Source of the DNA: Arenicola marina
Lineage: Eukaryota; Annelida; Polychaeta; Arenicolidae
Reading direction: 5' to 3'
NCBI GenBank assembly: GCA_964019135.1
Contig: OZ025248.1
Span: 48,105,670 to 48,169,669 of the forward strand
DNA: 64,000 nt
The translations under genes and the position numbers were made by a program. Positions 57,612-64,000 of the stretch are shown in pieces (the stretch's first letter is position 1; each line of letters starts with the position of its first letter). The notes under the pieces were generated by a model. It was not told the DNA's origin, searched no databases, and worked only from the letters and a program-made list of their open reading frames with translations.

Positions 57612-59144
57612 GATTTCTTCTTCAAAGATGTCGCAGACTCAACAACAACAAAACTCCTTCCAAAGACGAGCGAGTACTAAAGTACGAAAAAAAGCGTCGT
57701 GGGAGCCGCAGCAAGGCGAAGAAGGCGTCAACTGCTCGCAATGCGATGAGCGATGCACAGACTGTCAATCCGTCCCAGCGAACACTATGCGCGGAGAACT
57801 GACAACGAGGCTGTCTCGACACGGAGAGATCTGCTGATGTCCGAGAGAGAGAGAGAGGAGTTTCTCGTTGTGGTCACACACAAGTCAGTGAAGGCCAAAA
57901 CCAGCAGCCAGCCACAATATAACCAGAGCCGTGAATGATGGCCACCCGAGCGCTGACCGAGCTTTAAACCACCACCTGGATGTGTCTGGCTACTGCCGGC
58001 CTCGACATACAGACAGAGTACCACCGCCAGCCCTCTAAACCACCCACCCAACACCCTACCACCGACACCGGCACCTTTACTCATCCCACCCAGCGACCGA
58101 CTCCACTACCCCCCGGAGCGCCGTATCCCTATCCCCCTATCCCCCGATCTCTCTCTCCCAACTCCCAACCTGTAAAACACAGCCCCCTCCCCTTCCCCCT
58201 CCCCGTCCCCCTTTTGCTCTCCACTTGGGTCTGGGGAAAAATTGAGACATGAATAGAGAAGTACTATTGTGGGTCTAGCAGTGGAGGGGTGTGTGGGTGG
58301 GGGTGGCGGGGGGGGGGGGGGTGGTGAACAGGAGGGGAGGGGTGGGGGGGGGGCCTGGATGGCACAACAGCAAGGAAGCAGGAGGGGGGGCGGCAGGATT
58401 TACTATGATTGGTTGTAAATGTTTGTCGCATCGGCCGCGTGGACTAGAGGTCCGGGTGCAAAAGACTCGGGACGACCTGACTTGGGGTCCGAGCGCAAAA
58501 GATCAAACCGCGCTGGCTAAAATGGCAATGTTGTTATTGGTCGGGAGAGCGACAGACGGAGAGAGAGAGGTGGAGAGAGAGAAAGAGAGAGAGAGAGAGG
58601 GGCTGGGTATGGAGGGGTAGGAGGCTGCGGGGTGGGGGGAGGACAATGGAGCCCCTCTCGCCCACTCACCAGCCTGGCGCCGGCCGACAGGAACCTGACC
58701 GTATCCCGGCGTCCATTCACAAACCTCCCCAGAGCCCCACCCCCAGACCTCCGTACCCAGGAAACCTCCCCCCCCCCATAGAGGCACCCCTCCCAGGTCA
58801 CCCCCCTCTCCCCAGGGCAGGACCCAGACGGCGGTCGGCCAGCCCCCGCCATCCATTCTTACGTGCGTCGTCAGGTGTGCGCCTCACACTGTACAAACCT
58901 GCCAGTCTGTCCCAGACAGTCACTGGGACCCCTGGTGCTCGTGGGCTCTCCCCACCCCCACGCCCTCCCCCTCCCCCTCTTCCTCCGACCACACCCACTC
59001 GGTGTATATAAATTCACTGTCCCGGGACCATCCACTCGTTGCTTGACATTACATTTGGATAGGATAGCAGTATTCGCAGGTTCGATTCCCCGGGGTCGTT
59101 ACATTGGCCCGATGGAACCCACATACAATCTCCACTACCACCAC
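57612..59144 (-). promoter_or_regulatory. Upstream region and probable 5' UTR/promoter of the long isoform
   Basis: No other gene is seen. A weak TATA-like TTTAAAG on minus at about 57962-57968 would give a 5' UTR of about 320 bases. Purine- and pyrimidine-rich tracts with G-runs lie at 58300-58640. A plus-strand TATATAAA at about 59005-59012 has no gene downstream. Confidence 0.35.
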
Positions 59145-59990
59145 CACTAGCGACACCCCCAACACCAGCGCCACCCCCAACACCAGCGCCACTCCCAACA
59201 CCAGCGCCACTCCCAACACCAGCGCCACTCCCAACACCAGCGCCACCCCCAACACCAGCGCCACTCCCAACACCAGCGCCACCCCCAACACCAGCGCCAC
59301 CCCCAACACCAGCGCCACCCCCAACACCAGCGACCCCCAACACCAGCGCCACCCCCAACACCAGCGCCACCCCCAACACCAGCGCCACCCCCACCACCAG
59401 CGCCATCCCCAACACCAGCGCCACCCCCAACACCAACGCCACCCCCAACACCAGCGCCATCCCCAACACCAGCGCCACCCCCAACACCAGCGCCACCCCC
59501 AACACCAGCGCCACCCCCAACACCAGCGCCACTCCCAACACCAGCGCCACCCCAACACCAGCGCCACCCCCAACACCAGCGCCACCCCCAACACCAGCGC
59601 CACCCCCACCACCAGCGCCATCCCCAACACCAGCGCCACCCCCAACACCAGCGCCACCCCCAACACCAGCGCCACTCCCAACACCAGCGCCACCCCCAAC
59701 ACCAGCGCCACCCCCAGCACCAGCGCCACCCCCAACACCAGCGCCACCCCCACCACCAGCGCCACCCCCAACACCAGCGCCACTCCCACCACCTGCGCCA
59801 CCCCCACCACCAGCGCCATCCCACCACCTGCGCCACCCCCAACACCAGCGCCACCCCCACCACCAGCGCCACCCCACCACCTGCGCCACCCCCAACACCA
59901 GCGCCACTCCCACCACCTGCGCCACCCCCACCACCAGCGCCACCCCACCACCTGCGCCACCCCCACCACGACCACCACCGGTGCCACCCT
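59145..59990. repeat. 18-bp minisatellite, about 46 copies
   Basis: The unit is AACACCAGCGCCACCCCC, with variants ACTCCC, CATCCC and CACCACC. It encodes low-complexity open frames on both strands because the period is six codons. Confidence 0.95.
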
Positions 59991-62148
59991 CAGCACCACC
60001 GCCACTGCCACTATCATGACCATCAACATCCACCACAAATCCGCATCTTTCGAAAAGAGCGCTACCCAGCGGCGCTTTCGGTGGAAATACGTCTACTACA
60101 CTGACAAAACTGACCAGCCGACCCACTCACCTCATCATGGCTCATCTCATGCATTACAAGATGGCGGTGTACACCGCGGCACAATATATACTTATATATA
60201 TATATATATACTTGTCTGACGGTGCGTCATTCAGCTGGTTGGCAGCATGTACCAAAAGCAATGTCAGCCAAGTATGCTGTATCTTTTTGCGTTTAACGGG
60301 CTGTGTTTTACGATATTTCTTTACGAGCACTCATGGTTTTGCAGCAGATAGCCGCGCTGAAGACCATTTAAGCTTATAGACCAATTATAGAGCCGTGCAC
60401 ATGCGCATGCAAGGTTTAAGGTACTTGGCTTTGTGGTCTATGAGCGGCTGGGCCGTTACGTCGCTAGACATAACGAGCAGGTAGTGGGACGAGAATGATA
60501 TTCATGGCGTCGCGGGTTCGAATACCATCTGTGCCAAACACTGAAATCACATTAGGTGTGACCGTGTTCTATGACTTATTTATAGCTTCCTAATACGCGA
60601 AAACAGTTTTGTTGGATTAAAATATTCTATTTTTTGGCTAAAGGAATAGATTAGGATATACATATTAGAGTACGCAATACAAATGACTTGGGAGTTAGCA
60701 ATTCATCCAATGCCGATTTCTTCCTTTTTATTGTTGCCACAGTCAGGCGCCCATCCCAGTCTGCACCGACGCCGTTTGCCGACCTGGGAATGACCTTGAC
60801 GCCTGTTTACCGGGGACAGAGTTCACCTTGCTCAGGCAACCCGCGGGGGATCCCACCTTGTGGTATCACACCAGTAAGCAACGTGTATGACAGTAGAGTG
60901 AGACATTAAGAACTCATCGATCAGCTGGACGGCTAACGAAGACGAACGCCCCCCATCCCACCCCACCCAGCCCATCTCACCCCTTCCTTGTCCCATCCTC
61001 TCTCCCGTGGCTGTGCTTCTTTTCCCATCCTCTCTCCCGTGGCTGTGTTTCTTCCCTGCACCCTCGATGCTCCATTCCCCACCACTGTGACTCACTCACT
61101 AAGTCGCCCCACTGCGTATCCGCCCTTTCCCCCGACAGTGTGCTCATAGCCACGTTATCATTCATAGTCGGCCCCATGCCGAGTCGGCCGCTCCTCCCGG
61201 TGTCCTCCCCCGCGGCTCCAGGTCGGCCCACCACAGCGCGAACTACGTGTTCATATAAATAAATATATATATATATTAATATGCCATATATATATATATT
61301 AATATGTAGCTGCGAGTGGGATTAGTACTGGTGTACCCCACGGCGGTATGAAATAGCCACACCTCCGGTGTGTGTAAGTACATGTGTTTAATATGTAATA
61401 ATAAAAGCATCGAAGAGCTCAGACACATTTTAGTTATGTTAACTCGTCATTAGAATGCGGCAAGATGAAGCTGGAGGTTACTGAGGCGCGTGGACGTCAC
61501 TAGCCAGACTTGCTGTCTCTCACGTCTCGGGAAGGGACAATAATTGTGTCTGGGCAGAAAGAGCAATCGATCTCTTACACACGTGTGACCCACTGACTGT
61601 TCCCACCTGGTCCATGCAGATACAGACCAGCCTTTCACCAGCTACACCCATCTGTCGTTACGCCCGTCTGTCGTTACGCCCGTCTGTCGTTACGCCCGTG
61701 TGTCATACGTCTCTCCTAATACCACCTCAAGAGGCACTGATCAGAAGGACCTATCCCATGCTCATGTTGTGGTTTCGAATCCCTCCAATGCAAATATTTT
61801 CCCTTTCCTGGATCGATGGATGATAGGACAAATATTGCTACAGTAACATTCCCATTCCGTCTGGACAATTATACAGTAGAATCTGTAAAGCTATATGTAG
61901 CCGAAGTCGCCGTCTGATCTATATATCCGGCACTTAGGGTCAATATAAACTTTTGTAGTTTTGTGGTGGTATGCAAAGATCAACGAGGGCCAGAAAACCA
62001 ATTTCCGGTCAAGGTTGATGTCAAGCATAATGAACCGGAACCGGAAGTGGCTTCCATAGTGAGGGCAAAAAAACACCGGAAGTGACGCAACAGTGTCGGC
62101 GATCGATGGGACGATGGAAAAGGCACTTGGCCTCTCCGGTACACACTT
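59991..62148. other. Gene-free upstream stretch
   Basis: No gene is supported. It contains TA-rich microsatellites at about 60185-60210 and 61256-61313, and a possible tRNA-like remnant near 60440-60540 with the B-box-like GGGTTCGAATACC. Confidence 0.5.
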
Positions 62149-62617
62149 CCTCAGTGATTCAGCTCTAAGAAATGGTGTCTGCCACAGTGATTCAGCTCTA
62201 AGAAATGGTGTCTGCCACAGTGATGCAGCTCTAAGAAATGGTGTCTGCCACAGTGATTCAGCTCTAAGAAATGGTGTCTGCCACAGTGATTCAGCTCTAA
62301 GAAATGGTGTCTGCCACAGTGATTCAGCTCTAAGAAATGGTGTCTGCCACAGTGATTCAGCTCTAAGAAATGGTGTCTGCCACAGTGATTCAGCTCTAAG
62401 AAATGGTGTCTGCCACAGTGATTCAGCTCTAAGAAATGGTGTCTGCCACAGTGATTCAGCTCTAAGAAATGGTGTCTGCCACAGTGATTCAGCTCTAAGA
62501 AATGGTGTCTGCCACAGTGATTCAGCTCTAAGAAATGGTGTCTGCCACAGTGATTCAGCTCTAAGAAATGGTGTCTGCCACAGTGATTCAGCTCTAAGAA
62601 ATGGTGTCTGCCACAGC
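62149..62617. repeat. 33-bp minisatellite, 14 copies
   Basis: The unit is CAGTGATTCAGCTCTAAGAA, ATGGTGTCTGCCA. The copies are almost identical (one T to G change near 62225), which suggests recent expansion. Confidence 0.96.
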
Positions 62618-62689
62618 ACCATTAAGCAGTTTTGCTACTTTATAGGATATTTGGTGTCTTGTGGTGATTTCGGCGGCCGATAAAGCCAC

Positions 62690-62815
62690 CTTGATGCTAT
62701 GCTTGATGGGTCACCAGGTCACAGGGACCATAACATGGGGTTGGATGTTTAATTCATCGCTCCAGATGCAGGGTTCGAACCCACGATCTGTTGACCAGCT
62801 TACCCTGCTTATTAA
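62690..62815 (-). mobile_element. Possible tRNA-derived SINE (family C)
   Basis: On minus, GCAGGGTAAGCTGGTCAAC is followed by a B box in GTGGGTTCGAACCCTGC, then a non-tRNA body. No target duplication was identified. Confidence 0.4.
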
Positions 62816-63221
62816 CTGTATATATATGTGATTTGTGACGTCAAACGTCCCAGCGTGATGCCATGTGAAACGAATGGACGGATGGATGAATTGGTGTTTT
62901 CGACCAGCCTTTGGATCACGTAAGCTCTCGCCGAGTTTTCTAGAGCAGGGGTATCATATTATCGATCCTTATAAACGTACCGGGTATGAGACAATCGATA
63001 CTTCAAGAGGGATCGCCAGTCTAAGAGGGATGGGGGGTCAGGGGGCCGGGGGGTGGGGCTGTCTCGCCCATATCTGCCGGGCACGGCAACATGTGGCTAG
63101 ATAGCACCAATCGGTCGCTGAGTGTCTAGACTTTATAACCCACGAAGACCAAGACGCCATTGCGCATGCTCACACGGCCGGCACAGACACCATGGGGACG
63201 TGCTGTGGGCCTGTCGGCCTG

Positions 63222-63732
63222 TGGTCCTGTACGCCGGTGGGCCTGTACGCTGGTGGGCCTGTACGCCGGTGGGCCTGTACGCCGGTGGGCCTGTACGCTG
63301 GTGGTCCTGTACGCCGGTGGGCCTGTACGTTGGTGGGCCTGTGGTCCTGTACGCCGGTGGGCCTGTACGCTGGTGGGCCTGTACGCCGGTGGGCCTGTAC
63401 GCTGGTGGGCCTGTACGCTGGTGGTCCTGTACGCCGGTGGACCTGTACGTTGGTGGGCCTGTGGTCCTGTACGCCGGTGGGCCTGTACGCTGGTGGGCCT
63501 GTACGCCGGTGGGCCTGTAGGCTGGTGGGCCTGTACGCCGGTGGGCCTGTACGCTGGTGGGCCTGTGGTCCTGTACGCCGGTGGGCCTGTGGTCCTGTAC
63601 GCCGGTGGGCCTGTACGCTGGTGGGCCTGTGGTCCTGTACGCTGGTGGGCCTGTACGCCGGTGGGCCTGTACGCCAGTGGGCCTGTACGCCGGTGGGCCT
63701 GTACGCCGGTGGGCCTGTACGCCTGTGGGCCT
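63222..63732. repeat. 16-bp minisatellite, about 32 copies
   Basis: The unit is GTACGCCGGTGGGCCT, with variants GTACGCTGG and GTACGTTGG. Eight-base half units GTGGTCCT and GTGGGCCT are interspersed. Confidence 0.95.
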
Positions 63733-64000
63733 CTGGTATGACCTACACAGGGGGTCCCAGCGGTGCCACCCTTGGGGGAAACCCCAGCGACTGAGAAAAC
63801 CCGACGGTGGGGACCGCTCCGGTCATGCTTTATGTTGACGATGGGATAACCAGACGTAAGGAGCGTGGCGACAGACAACACGGCAGGGTAGGAGGCTGAG
63901 GTGGTCGGGCAAGCTTTGACCTTTCCGCGGTCCGGAGGTCGGTCGCTCGCAGCTTTGGCCACGTGGCACGAGTCCGAGACTTGGCAGGTTTAACACCGAA

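Noticed and set aside
56016..57680. 554-codon frame on the plus strand over exon 1
   Set aside because: It is the shadow of the GC-rich exon 1 coding strand; the minus frame has the start context and an in-frame donor to LIM1.
59014..60219. Thr/Pro-rich (mucin-like) or Gly/Val-rich (silk-like) proteins
   Set aside because: They are translations of the 18-base array on either strand; no signal peptide or non-repeat domain is seen.
60415..60545. Functional tRNA gene
   Set aside because: Only a B-box-like stretch is convincing; no full cloverleaf could be drawn, so it is more likely a SINE remnant.

Overview
The window is animal (metazoan) nuclear DNA. It has spliced exons with GT-AG introns, a decayed LINE, tRNA-derived SINEs, MITE-like elements and an unusually heavy load of minisatellites. 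It holds one confident protein-coding gene, on the minus strand from about 57.6 kb down to 17.2 kb. This is a Limpet/FHL-type LIM protein with six LIM domains in seven coding exons, predicted at about 805 residues. The species cannot be proven from sequence alone. The Limpet-type domain order points to an invertebrate. A minisatellite whose first unit straddles an exon-intron border recalls what has been described in amphioxus (Branchiostoma), so a cephalochordate is my first guess and a lophotrochozoan my second.

Layout. 1-15.4 kb is gene-free: a decayed LINE fragment (2.6-3.35 kb), a G-rich degenerate repeat (3.6-4.6 kb), a foldback element (4.8-5.57 kb), a palindromic CATG/ATAT satellite (5.57-5.94 kb), a GAACGTTC repeat, a larger 5'-truncated LINE (6.86-9.99 kb, minus) with a SINE inserted in its reverse transcriptase, a 30-bp satellite (11.1-12.1 kb) and a DNA-transposon-like element with long inverted repeats (12.7-14.3 kb). 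15.46-17.25 kb is the probable 3' UTR. 17.25-57.61 kb is the LIM gene. Its intron 6 is almost wholly a 43-bp array built from the exon 6 end and its splice donor. Its 31.5-kb intron 2 carries five large or medium minisatellites (42, 33-38, 57, ~20 and 51 bp) and a GC-rich, mostly unique core at about 28-42 kb. 57.6-64 kb is upstream of the known start codon and has three more arrays (18, 33 and 16 bp).

How the gene seems to work. The long form starts in an acidic Ala/Pro/Glu-rich exon (440 residues), not the PET domain usual for Limpet, and then adds six LIM domains. Inside intron 2 there are two candidate internal promoters, each with a TATA box, a good start context and a phase-0 donor. Spliced to exon 3 they would give proteins of about 314 or 298 residues. 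A start codon in strong context inside exon 3 would give 283 residues. All three have the four-and-a-half-LIM layout and size of vertebrate FHL proteins. One locus may therefore make both a long scaffold and short FHL-like isoforms; this is inference and needs transcript data.
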